Positions 1-7,764 are shown, counted from the stretch's first letter. The stretch: DNA of 8,792 nt from Bacteroidota bacterium (GCA_013203545.1 JABMQA010000572.1:1-8792); one strand, 5' to 3'. Notes: generated by a model not told the origin, from the letters alone. Numbers and translations are program-made.

Positions 1-3000
1 ACAATCACAAGATCGATAACGGTAGGGTTTTCAAGATTGAACTGTATCTGGGTTGAAGATGAAAATGGATTCGGGAAATTGGAGATATCCACAATTGTAT
101 ATTCAGGCTTGTTTTCATCCACAACATTCACAATATAGTCTTCCAGGTTAAAAAACTCCAGAATTTTTTGCATTAGTATCTTCCGGTGTTCAATGGTACT
201 TTCGGTTTCGAGAAGCCCAAATTCGAGCATTGCACCTATAGTTTTGTAACCACTGTTTTCTGAAGCAACGGTCATGTTATATACCGAAGAAGTGTCCATC
301 CTGAATATCGAAAATCCCGGCCAGCGATTTTCAAAATAATAGGGTACCATCTGGTATGCCCCGGTAAAATCGAAGGCCATATCCTCCGTAAAGGTCCCGT
401 CAATGCCTGTGATTCCATTAAAGGTCATCCAACTGCCGGTAACTACACCAAGATCGAACTTCTGATGTACCGCAGTCACCGGATCCATGTACCATGTCAC
501 GGTTCCCTCCATATAGATCCGTCCCCCGTTATCGAGGTAAGAGGCCAGGTCAACCCCCTCCTGATCCGTAAGCACATTGTTTTGGTAAAATGAGCCCATA
601 CAAAGGAATATGGAACGGTACAGATCGAGGTTTCCGGGAACCGTGTCGGAGATCACCGGCTGGATTCCAAGATCTTCCAAAGCTTCTGCCATGGCAGTAC
701 TGGAAATGTCATTTTGAGAACGGTTTACCACAAGCACCGTAAACTGACCAATGAAAAGACTGAAATTTTCGGTGATGTTAAGTTGTGGATCAGCTTCAAT
801 TTCAAATGTAATGGCTGACTCATGGCCGATAGGTGCATTTTCAGCCGCTGTGACGGAGTAGGTATGCTCTATATTCCCTCCCGGTTGAATGTCTCCAAAA
901 TTTATCAATGATGGAGCATTGATGGTTATGTAGGGATCCTGGGTTTGTAATAACCCGGATACATTGTTTGCTAAGGCAGAGCCTGCGTTGGAAATATTTA
1001 AGATCAAGTCAACGGTTTCCCCGGGGTCCAATTTGTTGTTATCACCATCAACAATATAATATTTATACAGAAAAAGGTTGGTAGCCAGGGTTTCCAGAAA
1101 AACGCTTCCGGTCCAGTCTGCTTCATCCGATTGGAAAGACAGGGATAGCGGTATGCTGTATTTGTCCGGGCAATTACTGTTGATACCCAGTTCAATGGCA
1201 TTTTCAATGGTAATGCTTTCTCCGGGCAGGATATTTCCAAAAGTTGCGGTGTAGGCAGTAAGATTTACATATGGATCATCGCAATCAACCAGTAAATTCA
1301 GATTGTGAAAAACATCGTTATATATGTTTTTAACGGTAAAATCCAGGTAAACCGTTTCACCGTACTGAATGATCGAATCGCCACCGGCCTCAATTTCGTA
1401 ACTGAAGGTCAGGCCATCAGAAAACTGAAATGTCTTCTTCGTGAAAATATTATGGTCATCGGTAGCCCTTACGGTGAGGTTATAAATATGTTCGTCCATT
1501 TCAGGCACTCCTGATAGAAACCCATCCTCATCCAGATTAATTTGCTGAGGGCTAAATTCCGGTATCAGGCAGTAGGCATTACTTCTTGGCAGCAAAGTGG
1601 AATTAGAACTGCCAATCAGTTTGTAATCCTTGTTGCTGCCTGCCGAAACACCTGCATACCACAGTAAATCCTGATCGGTTTGAATTTCATCATAATAGTA
1701 TTCGATTTTACCATCCGGATACAGGATCACAGCGAATTCAGCATGTCCGATAATACTATTGGCGAAAATCAGCGGTTGGCTCCACCTGAAAGCGGCATGG
1801 TTTTCATCCCCTTCATACCACATACCATCCGAATCAACAATAGACTCATAATATTTAACCGGCGAACACAGAAAAACAGATATATTTTTCATCCTTCTGA
1901 ACAACAGGAATGGATCGTTATAGTACGGCCAGGGATATAACTCAGCATCAAACATGATGTATCCGTCGCGGTGGATATATAATTTGTCAAAAGTTTCATC
2001 ATAGAAAGGGAATTCGAATTCAATTTCCTGCTCGGCATAAGCCAGATAGGGCTGCACGGGTGGGAGTAGAACATCATCAATCTGGGGAAAATCGGTTTGA
2101 AAACTCTGCTGGTGATAGGTGGTAAGTAAATCCCACTGATACCCAGGAGTGCCTCCATCTGCTTCAAGCTGATGCTGGTACTGCTGTCCGGCAACTGAAG
2201 CAGGCAGTTCTTCGGTAGTAATATTGATCTTGTTAAAATTTGGATTATAAACCACGGAAAGCCGTGTAAAATCATTTTCATTGAGCGGAATGTTTTGGCC
2301 GGGGTGCACAATTTCCTCACCGCCATTGTTATAATCGATTATCGAATATTTAATTATTGAGCCCGTTCCTTGTTGTTTGGGATCATCCTCGTGCACGATC
2401 ACAAAGAACCTGGCTAATTCACCGGGGTTAATATAGCTTAAAAGGGGTGTAATGTCGAGGCCGATTTCGATGGTTTTTTTCTCCTCCTCTTCGCGTCCGC
2501 CCTGCATATAATTGTGTCCACCCTGGTAATCGAAAACCGGAAATGATAAAACATTTTCCGGCAGAAGTGACTCAGTATCGTTGCTTATACCGGCTGTTAT
2601 TTTAATCTTTTCACGTGAGTCATGTTTAATTGTAAGTTTCAGGGTCATTTCCGGCACATAATTTTCCTTCACATCCAGCACATGGATAACATGGTTCCAG
2701 ATACCGCCATCATTCAGATCATCGGCAAGTAATTTATACATCAGGTAGCAATACCCGGAGTCTGCCCAGGTATCGCCATAGCTGTTAACGAATTTCAGTC
2801 CGCCGATTTCCCAGTCTTTCATATTCACCACCCCATCATCATTGATATCGATATCATTTGTATACTGACCATCAATATTAAAATCGTACCTGATACTATC
2901 GTTGTAACCAACTATTGTCATGGCATGGGTTGCATGTCCACCCTGAAAATAGGTCATTACGCATTTACCCGATTCAGGGCTTTGCTCCGGTAAATATTGA

Positions 3001-3647
3001 AATCCCCATGGACTTGCTGCGTAATAATTGGCCACACCACCAACGTTGGAGCCGTCAAGGTGATTTTGTATCCAATGTTTTAGTGTTAGCAAGCCATCGG
3101 GTGTGCCAACAGGGATCTGATAAACCTGTCTGATTCGGTTCTTCATGGCCTGGTAATAGTTATCATAACCTGTAATCCAGGTAATACCATTATCAAGGTA
3201 CATTCCGCCATACTCGTAAACCGATGGTGTTCCGAGCGTCCTCAGGATCTCAAAACTATGAAGGTAACTTACGCCGAACCAACCCTGTCCACCATTCATG
3301 AAGTTCCACACAAAATGAGATGGATACTGGTTTATCGAGGTGTCGGACAGCAAATTCCTGGCCCGGTTTATTTCGTATGTAAAATTATATCCAACACCTG
3401 CTGACTGACCACATGATCCACCACTTTGGTTGAATACAGGCCTCAGAAAGGGTTGATTTGAATTATCCCATTGGTATGGCAGGTCAATCCTTAAATTTTC
3501 TTCCGGGAGCTTTAATTCAGGCAGTTGAGTAAGCCAGATAGAATCAGCTTTTCCGATGATAGGATCTTTTTCTGACAAAAATCTCTGTTGTCCAAAAACC
3601 CCTGTGAGTGATATGAATGATAGAACTATAATAAATGTAGATTTCAT
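1..3647 (-). CDS. Secreted papain-like (C1-fold) multidomain protein with T9SS sorting domain, 3' end missing
   Basis: One open frame of 1215 full codons runs from an ATG at 3647-3645 to the left edge without a stop. I checked every in-frame codon by eye. Residues 1-19 look like a signal peptide, probably cleaved before QQRF. Residues ~54-330 resemble a papain-type catalytic domain: a GGSCGQS segment around Cys79, THAMTIVGYN with His241, and FVNSYGDTWADSGY with Asn288, matching the papain His/Asn region (NSWG replaced by NSYG). Between His241 and Asn288 lies an EF-hand-like loop (D267, N269, D271, G272, D278). Next come a beta region (~331-465), an Ig-like domain (471-507 and 698-742) interrupted by a nidogen/jellyroll-like segment (~508-697), two CARDB-like repeats (~745-858, ~860-962), and a glutamine-amidotransferase-like alpha/beta domain (~969-1172, GGRIYMEG near 1045). 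NFPNPF at 1190-1195 begins a T9SS type A sorting domain, so the protein should be exported across the outer membrane. About 50-60 residues are probably missing. There is no Shine-Dalgarno sequence. Peptidase activity is inferred, and the nucleophile is uncertain. Confidence 0.88.
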   Translation of the reverse strand, partial: MKSTFIIVLSFISLTGVFGQQRFLSEKDPIIGKADSIWLTQLPELKLPEENLRIDLPYQWDNSNQPFLRPVFNQSGGSCGQSAGVGYNFTYEINRARNLLSDTSINQYPSHFVWNFMNGGQGWFGVSYLHSFEILRTLGTPSVYEYGGMYLDNGITWITGYDNYYQAMKNRIRQVYQIPVGTPDGLLTLKHWIQNHLDGSNVGGVANYYAASPWGFQYLPEQSPESGKCVMTYFQGGHATHAMTIVGYNDSIRYDFNIDGQYTNDIDINDDGVVNMKDWEIGGLKFVNSYGDTWADSGYCYLMYKLLADDLNDGGIWNHVIHVLDVKENYVPEMTLKLTIKHDSREKIKITAGISNDTESLLPENVLSFPVFDYQGGHNYMQGGREEEEKKTIEIGLDITPLLSYINPGELARFFVIVHEDDPKQQGTGSIIKYSIIDYNNGGEEIVHPGQNIPLNENDFTRLSVVYNPNFNKINITTEELPASVAGQQYQHQLEADGGTPGYQWDLLTTYHQQSFQTDFPQIDDVLLPPVQPYLAYAEQEIEFEFPFYDETFDKLYIHRDGYIMFDAELYPWPYYNDPFLLFRRMKNISVFLCSPVKYYESIVDSDGMWYEGDENHAAFRWSQPLIFANSIIGHAEFAVILYPDGKIEYYYDEIQTDQDLLWYAGVSAGSNKDYKLIGSSNSTLLPRSNAYCLIPEFSPQQINLDEDGFLSGVPEMDEHIYNLTVRATDDHNIFTKKTFQFSDGLTFSYEIEAGGDSIIQYGETVYLDFTVKNIYNDVFHNLNLLVDCDDPYVNLTAYTATFGNILPGESITIENAIELGINSNCPDKYSIPLSLSFQSDEADWTGSVFLETLATNLFLYKYYIVDGDNNKLDPGETVDLILNISNAGSALANNVSGLLQTQDPYITINAPSLINFGDIQPGGNIEHTYSVTAAENAPIGHESAITFEIEADPQLNITENFSLFIGQFTVLVVNRSQNDISSTAMAEALEDLGIQPVISDTVPGNLDLYRSIFLCMGSFYQNNVLTDQEGVDLASYLDNGGRIYMEGTVTWYMDPVTAVHQKFDLGVVTGSWMTFNGITGIDGTFTEDMAFDFTGAYQMVPYYFENRWPGFSIFRMDTSSVYNMTVASENSGYKTIGAMLEFGLLETESTIEHRKILMQKILEFFNLEDYIVNVVDENKPEYTIVDISNFPNPFSSSTQIQFNLENPTVIDLVI

Positions 3648-3716
3648 ACGGTAAAATTTTTCTAAATATGTTTGATTTAAAAAACAGCTGAAAGTAGCAG
3701 TTCACAATATTGCCCA

Positions 3717-3747
3717 CAAGTATAAAAAAGAATTCGGTAATATCAAA
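3717..3747 (-). promoter_or_regulatory. Probable Bacteroidota-type promoter of the secreted C1-like gene
   Basis: Read on the minus strand, TTTG at 3747-3744 is followed after exactly 19 bases by TATACTTG at 3724-3717. This fits the known Bacteroidota sigma-ABfr pattern (TTTG near -33, TAnnTTTG near -7) with one mismatch in the -7 element. Transcription would begin near 3712, giving a leader of about 65 bases before the ATG. The leader is A/T-rich and lacks a Shine-Dalgarno sequence, as is common in the phylum. This is the best promoter match in the divergent region. It rests on sequence pattern only. Confidence 0.5.
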
Positions 3748-3796
3748 CCAGTAAACGGGAGCAAGGGCATAAAATTACTTTTTTTATGGTAATCAA

Positions 3797-3881
3797 TAGT
3801 TTTGTATTGATGAAATCTGAAATCAAACCTTTGTAAATTTGCCGTACCCTCCCGTGCTGAGCATAAAATTTACTATACTTG
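3797..3881 (+). promoter_or_regulatory. Candidate promoter region for uvrA-LOG
   Basis: Three -7-like elements face uvrA: TAGTTTTG at 3797-3804 and TAAATTTG at 3834-3841, both exact TAnnTTTG matches, and TATACTTG at 3874-3881, which has one mismatch. None has a TTTG at the usual 19-base distance. For TAAATTTG the nearest upstream element is ATTG at 3806-3809, 24 bases away. I cannot say which one is used. I saw no LexA-like palindrome. The rest of 3648-3944 is A/T-rich and shows no coding frame. Confidence 0.3.
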
Positions 3882-3892
3882 CACGGTTTTTT
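3852..3892 (+). other. Inverted repeat CCGTGC/GCACGG followed by six T
   Basis: CCGTGC at 3852-3857 is complementary to GCACGG at 3881-3886, with 23 bases between, and TTTTTT follows at 3887-3892. The shape recalls an attenuator or terminator, but the stem is only 6 bp and the loop is long. It encloses the TATACTTG element upstream of uvrA. It could be an operator-like dyad or chance. Confidence 0.2.
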
Positions 3893-3944
3893 AGCCCCCA
3901 AAATTCAAATTTGAAAAAGAAGCAGGATTCGGAGTTACATCGAA

Positions 3945-6845
3945 ATGAAGCGTGAAGCGTTAAATAGTGATATAGACCTCAATGGAGACGATTTATCGGG
4001 CCAAAACGGCCTTGATGAACTGCGTATTTATGGCGCCAGGGTGCACAATTTACAAAATATCGATGTAATCATTCCCAGAAACAAATTGGTAGTGGTTACC
4101 GGGTTGAGCGGGAGCGGGAAGTCATCTCTGGCTTTTGATACCATTTACGCAGAAGGGCAGCGGCGCTATATGGAAACTTTTTCGGCGTACGCCCGCCAGT
4201 TTATCGGCAACCTGGAGAGACCGGATGTGGATAAAATAGATGGACTGAGCCCGGTAATTTCCATCGAACAGAAAACCGTGAATAAAAACCCCCGCTCAAC
4301 CGTAGGCACCATCACCGAGGTTTATGATTTTCTGCGGCTCCTTTTTGCCCGTATTGGCGATGCCCATTCATACAACACAGGCGAAAAAATGATCAGGTAC
4401 TCCGAACAACAGATCATCAATCTGGTTCTTGAAAAGTATGAAAAACAAACCATAACTGTTATGGCACCGGTCGTAAAAGCAAGAAAGGGCCATTACCGTG
4501 AATTGTTCGAGCAGGTACGAAAACAAGGCTTCCTTAAAGTAAGGATAAATAGTGAGATCCGGGATCTTACCTTCGGGATGCGTGTGGACCGTTATAAAAC
4601 ACATGACATCGAAATTGTGATCGATCGTATTCTTATTGATGCCGGCGCCGTGGAGCGACTTACAAAATCGGTACAATCGGCGCTTAAGTATGGAAAAGGT
4701 GTTTTGATGATCCTGGAAAAAAATGCCGATGATGTCAGACATTACAGCAAGCTTTTAATGTGCCCTTCAACAGGGTTGTCGTATGACGAACCCGAACCCA
4801 ATACTTTTTCGTTCAACTCGCCCTATGGCGCCTGCCCGCATTGCAACGGACTGGGTCAGATATCGGAGATCGATTTTGAAAAAGTTATTCCCGATAAAAA
4901 GCTGAGTATTAAAAAAGGTGGTCTGACCCCATTGGGTGAATATAAGAACAACTGGATTTTTAAACAGGTAGAAGCGATTGGAGAGAAATTCCACTTTACC
5001 CTGGATACACCCATCAAGGATATCCCCGACGAGGGATTGTCAACCATTCTGTATGGTACCGATGAGGTGATCCATGTTAAGAATGATTACCTGGGTGTTT
5101 CATCATCATATACCCTGAACTTCGAAGGGATCATCAATTTTATCCAGAACAATGATGACGATAATGCTTCAAAATCCATCAGGAGATGGGCAGGGAGTTT
5201 TATGAATAAGGTCGATTGCCCTGAATGCCACGGTATGCGGCTCAAGAAAGAATCATTATATTTCCGGATTCTTGATAAAAACATTGCTGAGCTTGCCGGT
5301 ATGGACATTCTCGAGTTGCAGGCATGGGTTAAGGATTTGCCAGGGCAGCTGGATGAAAGGAAACTCAGGATTGCCCATGAAATTATCCGTGAGATCATTT
5401 CGCGGATAAAATTTTTGCTGGAAGTGGGGTTGGATTATATTACCTTGAACCGTTCGGCACGAAGTTTATCCGGTGGCGAATCGCAAAGGATCAGGCTGGC
5501 CACACAGATTGGTTCTCAGCTAACGGGTGTGCTTTACATCCTGGACGAGCCAAGTATTGGGTTGCACCAGCGCGATAACCATCGCCTTATCGAGGCGCTG
5601 AAGGATTTGCGTGATATAGGCAATTCGGTTATTGTGGTGGAGCACGACAAGGATATGATTCTGTCGTCCGATTACATCGTTGATATTGGCCCCGGCGCGG
5701 GTAGAAAGGGCGGATTCATTGTTGGCCAGGGCACGCCCGAAGAAATGACCGGCTGTAAAAGTATTACCTGTCAATATCTTGGCGGGCATAAAGTAATACC
5801 GGTACCTGAAAAACGCCGTGAAGGAAACGGGCTGTCCATGTCATTATTGGGCGCCTCCGGTAACAATCTTAAAGCGGTTGATCTGCACCTGCCTCTTGGA
5901 AAATTTATTTGTATCACAGGGGTTTCAGGGAGTGGAAAATCCAGTTTAATCAATGAAACGCTCTATCCCATCCTGAGTAACCATTTTTACCGGTCAGAAA
6001 AAAAACCGTTGGCATATCAATCCATCCGGGGCCTCGAAAATGCCGATAAGGTAATCGAGATTGATCAGTCCGCGATAGGGCGTACACCCAGATCCAATCC
6101 GGCCACTTATACCAAGGTTTTTGATGAGATACGGAAACTTTTTGGTCAGCTACCTGAGTCAAAGATCAGGGGATACAAACCCGGGAGGTTTTCGTTTAAC
6201 GTGAAGGGTGGGCGGTGCGAAACCTGCAAGGGCGCTGGTGTACGCGTTATCGAAATGAACTTTCTGCCTGATGTACATGTTCCCTGCGAAGATTGCAACG
6301 GTAACCGTTATAACCGGGAAACGCTTGAGGTGAGATATAAGGGAAAATCGATTAACGATATCCTGAACATGACCATCAACCAGGCTGTGGAATTTTTCGA
6401 AAATATTCCTTTGATCATTCAAAAAATCAGGACACTGAAAGATGTTGGTCTCGGGTATATCCATCTGGGGCAGCAGTCAACAACATTATCTGGTGGTGAG
6501 GCGCAGCGTGTTAAACTTGCCTCAGAGCTGTCGAAACGGGATACCGGGAAAACCATTTATATTCTTGATGAACCGACTACCGGTCTGCATTTCGAGGATG
6601 TGAAAGTGCTGTTGGAGGTTTTAAACAAACTTACCGACAGGGGCAATACGGTGTTGATCATCGAGCATAATATGGAGGTGATTAAAGTAGCTGATCATAT
6701 TATCGACCTGGGTCCCGAAGGTGGAAACAGGGGAGGTGAGATCATTTGCGAAGGTACACCCGAACAGATCATACATAACGGTAGAAGCTTTACAGCTCAG
6801 TTTCTGAAAATCGAATTGAAAGGCCATACTGATTTGCCCGATTGA
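3945..6845 (+). CDS. uvrA: UvrA, excinuclease ABC subunit A
   Basis: UvrA is the DNA-damage-sensing ATPase of nucleotide excision repair. As a dimer it scans DNA with UvrB and loads UvrB at lesions. At 966 residues it has the full family layout. The first ABC module has Walker A GLSGSGKS at 53-60, signature LSGGE at 508-512 and Walker B ILDEP at 532-536. The second has GVSGSGKS at 659-666, LSGGE at 848-852 and ILDEP at 873-877. The C-terminal zinc module is complete (C758, C761, C781, C784), and CPEC sits at 425-428. The first zinc cluster has C273, C297 and C300, but Thr276 stands where E. coli has a Cys. The start is secure: the frame has a stop at 3912-3914, no other ATG lies before Walker A, and GGAG at 3931-3934 is suitably placed. 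The N-terminus is some 20 residues longer than in E. coli. It lies divergent from the C1-like gene, and LOG follows 18 bases downstream. Confidence 0.98.
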   Translation: MKREALNSDIDLNGDDLSGQNGLDELRIYGARVHNLQNIDVIIPRNKLVVVTGLSGSGKSSLAFDTIYAEGQRRYMETFSAYARQFIGNLERPDVDKIDGLSPVISIEQKTVNKNPRSTVGTITEVYDFLRLLFARIGDAHSYNTGEKMIRYSEQQIINLVLEKYEKQTITVMAPVVKARKGHYRELFEQVRKQGFLKVRINSEIRDLTFGMRVDRYKTHDIEIVIDRILIDAGAVERLTKSVQSALKYGKGVLMILEKNADDVRHYSKLLMCPSTGLSYDEPEPNTFSFNSPYGACPHCNGLGQISEIDFEKVIPDKKLSIKKGGLTPLGEYKNNWIFKQVEAIGEKFHFTLDTPIKDIPDEGLSTILYGTDEVIHVKNDYLGVSSSYTLNFEGIINFIQNNDDDNASKSIRRWAGSFMNKVDCPECHGMRLKKESLYFRILDKNIAELAGMDILELQAWVKDLPGQLDERKLRIAHEIIREIISRIKFLLEVGLDYITLNRSARSLSGGESQRIRLATQIGSQLTGVLYILDEPSIGLHQRDNHRLIEALKDLRDIGNSVIVVEHDKDMILSSDYIVDIGPGAGRKGGFIVGQGTPEEMTGCKSITCQYLGGHKVIPVPEKRREGNGLSMSLLGASGNNLKAVDLHLPLGKFICITGVSGSGKSSLINETLYPILSNHFYRSEKKPLAYQSIRGLENADKVIEIDQSAIGRTPRSNPATYTKVFDEIRKLFGQLPESKIRGYKPGRFSFNVKGGRCETCKGAGVRVIEMNFLPDVHVPCEDCNGNRYNRETLEVRYKGKSINDILNMTINQAVEFFENIPLIIQKIRTLKDVGLGYIHLGQQSTTLSGGEAQRVKLASELSKRDTGKTIYILDEPTTGLHFEDVKVLLEVLNKLTDRGNTVLIIEHNMEVIKVADHIIDLGPEGGNRGGEIICEGTPEQIIHNGRSFTAQFLKIELKGHTDLPD

Positions 6846-6863
6846 CAAATAAAAAATAGTGAT

Positions 6864-7601
6864 ATGATATCAGATAAAGAAAAGGAACCATCTGCCGAAA
6901 AAATTGATGACAAGGTACGAAAAGCCATTTCACCAAAAAGCTGGAACGAAATAAAAACACACGACTCATGGTCGGTTTTTAAGGTAATGTCGGAGATGGT
7001 GGATGGCTTCGAAAAGCTGGCCAGGATTGGCCCGTGTGTGTCCATATTCGGATCGGCACGTACCCGTGAGGATCACGAGCACTATCGCCTAGCGGAGGAG
7101 ATTGCCTACCTGCTTACCAAGAAAGGTTTTGGGATTGTAACCGGTGGGGGGCCGGGCGTAATGGAGGCTGCCAATAAAGGGGCACATTTTGCCGGCGGTA
7201 AATCTGTAGGGTTGAACATTGAACTGCCACATGAGCAGCATTCCAATCCGTTTATCGACAATGATAAACTGTTAAGCTTCGATTATTTTTTTGTGAGGAA
7301 GGTGATGTTTATGAAGTATTCGCAGGGTTATATAATATTACCGGGAGGATTCGGAACACTGGATGAGATGTTTGAAGCCATTACCCTTATACAAACCCAT
7401 AAAATGGTGAGCTTTCCCATCGTACTTGTTAAGTCGGATTACTGGAAAGGACTGATCGATTGGATAACAGAACATCTGCTTGCCGAAAAAATGATATCTG
7501 AAGGCGACATGAGACTATTTCGGCTGGTTGATACTGCCGAAGAGGCTGTTACCCATATCCAAAAGTTCTATGAAAAGTACAAGATCAAGCCAAATTTTTA
7601 A
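6864..7601 (+). CDS. LOG-family nucleoside 5'-monophosphate phosphoribohydrolase (TIGR00730 type)
   Basis: This is a 245-residue cytoplasmic Rossmann-fold protein of the LOG (lysine decarboxylase-like, in fact phosphoribohydrolase) family. Family members split N6-modified or ordinary purine nucleoside monophosphates into base and ribose 5-phosphate. Evidence is the nucleotide-binding GGGPGVMEA at 94-102, the family signature PGGFGTLDE at 160-168, and the conserved Arg145-Lys146 stretch before it. IFGSAR at 61-66 begins the Rossmann fold. Compared with short LOG proteins (~190 residues) it has about 50 extra N-terminal residues, rich in charged residues then helix-forming, which suits the longer type-II-like LOGs. 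The start follows uvrA's stop by 18 bases, in the same frame, without a clear Shine-Dalgarno. Co-transcription with uvrA is likely. The substrate (cytokinin-like or general nucleotide) cannot be told from sequence, and old 'lysine decarboxylase' labels should be ignored. Confidence 0.93.
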   Translation: MISDKEKEPSAEKIDDKVRKAISPKSWNEIKTHDSWSVFKVMSEMVDGFEKLARIGPCVSIFGSARTREDHEHYRLAEEIAYLLTKKGFGIVTGGGPGVMEAANKGAHFAGGKSVGLNIELPHEQHSNPFIDNDKLLSFDYFFVRKVMFMKYSQGYIILPGGFGTLDEMFEAITLIQTHKMVSFPIVLVKSDYWKGLIDWITEHLLAEKMISEGDMRLFRLVDTAEEAVTHIQKFYEKYKIKPNF

Positions 7602-7619
7602 AAACCCTAACCTGACAGT

Positions 7620-7669
7620 ATTGGAAAATAGCATCAATGATTGAATTGTCTAAAGATGAAATTTCCAAT
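7620..7669. repeat. 8-bp inverted repeat downstream of the LOG gene
   Basis: ATTGGAAA at 7620-7627 pairs with TTTCCAAT at 7662-7669. In the 34-base loop a second small palindrome, TCAAT-G-ATTGA, lies at 7634-7644. There is no T-tract after the outer stem, so it is not a standard intrinsic terminator. It may be an RNA structure at the operon end or a protein-binding dyad. The rest of 7602-7758 is A/T-rich, with no coding frame beyond the five-codon one noted below and no clear TAnnTTTG promoter. Confidence 0.35.
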
Positions 7670-7734
7670 CGTAAATCTAATTAGGATTTAAGAATTAACA
7701 TAATGTGTAATTTCATTTTATTGATTGGATTCAT

Positions 7735-7764
7735 TTAAAATGCCCGTAAAATATTAAAATGCCC
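7735..7764 (+). repeat. 11-bp direct repeat at the translation start of the double retropepsin gene
   Basis: TTAAAATGCCC occurs at 7735-7745 and again at 7754-7764, offset by 19 bases. Each copy contains an ATG. The second ATG is the predicted gene start. The first (7740) opens a five-codon frame (MPVKY) ending in TAA at 7755-7757, one base before the gene's ATG. This could be a small leader cistron coupling translation, or a local duplication with no function. Confidence 0.4.

Noticed and set aside
1004..3133. Several frames of 69-145 codons on both strands within 1-3647 (for example 1889-2326 minus, 2915-3133 plus)
   Set aside because: All lie in other frames of the long continuous minus-strand gene, which reads through with recognisable domains. 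None shows a recognisable motif.
3648..3944. LexA/SOS box upstream of uvrA
   Set aside because: I looked for a CTG-N10-CAG type palindrome and found none. SOS control cannot be claimed.
4368..6848. Minus-strand frames opposite uvrA (60-124 codons)
   Set aside because: They are antisense shadows of a strongly conserved UvrA coding sequence, with no family features of their own.
6797..7045. Minus-strand 82-codon frame over the uvrA-LOG junction
   Set aside because: It is antisense to the ends of two well-supported genes and has no recognisable features.
6864..7601. Lysine decarboxylase
   Set aside because: This is an old misannotation of PGGxGTxxE proteins; the motifs fit LOG phosphoribohydrolases.
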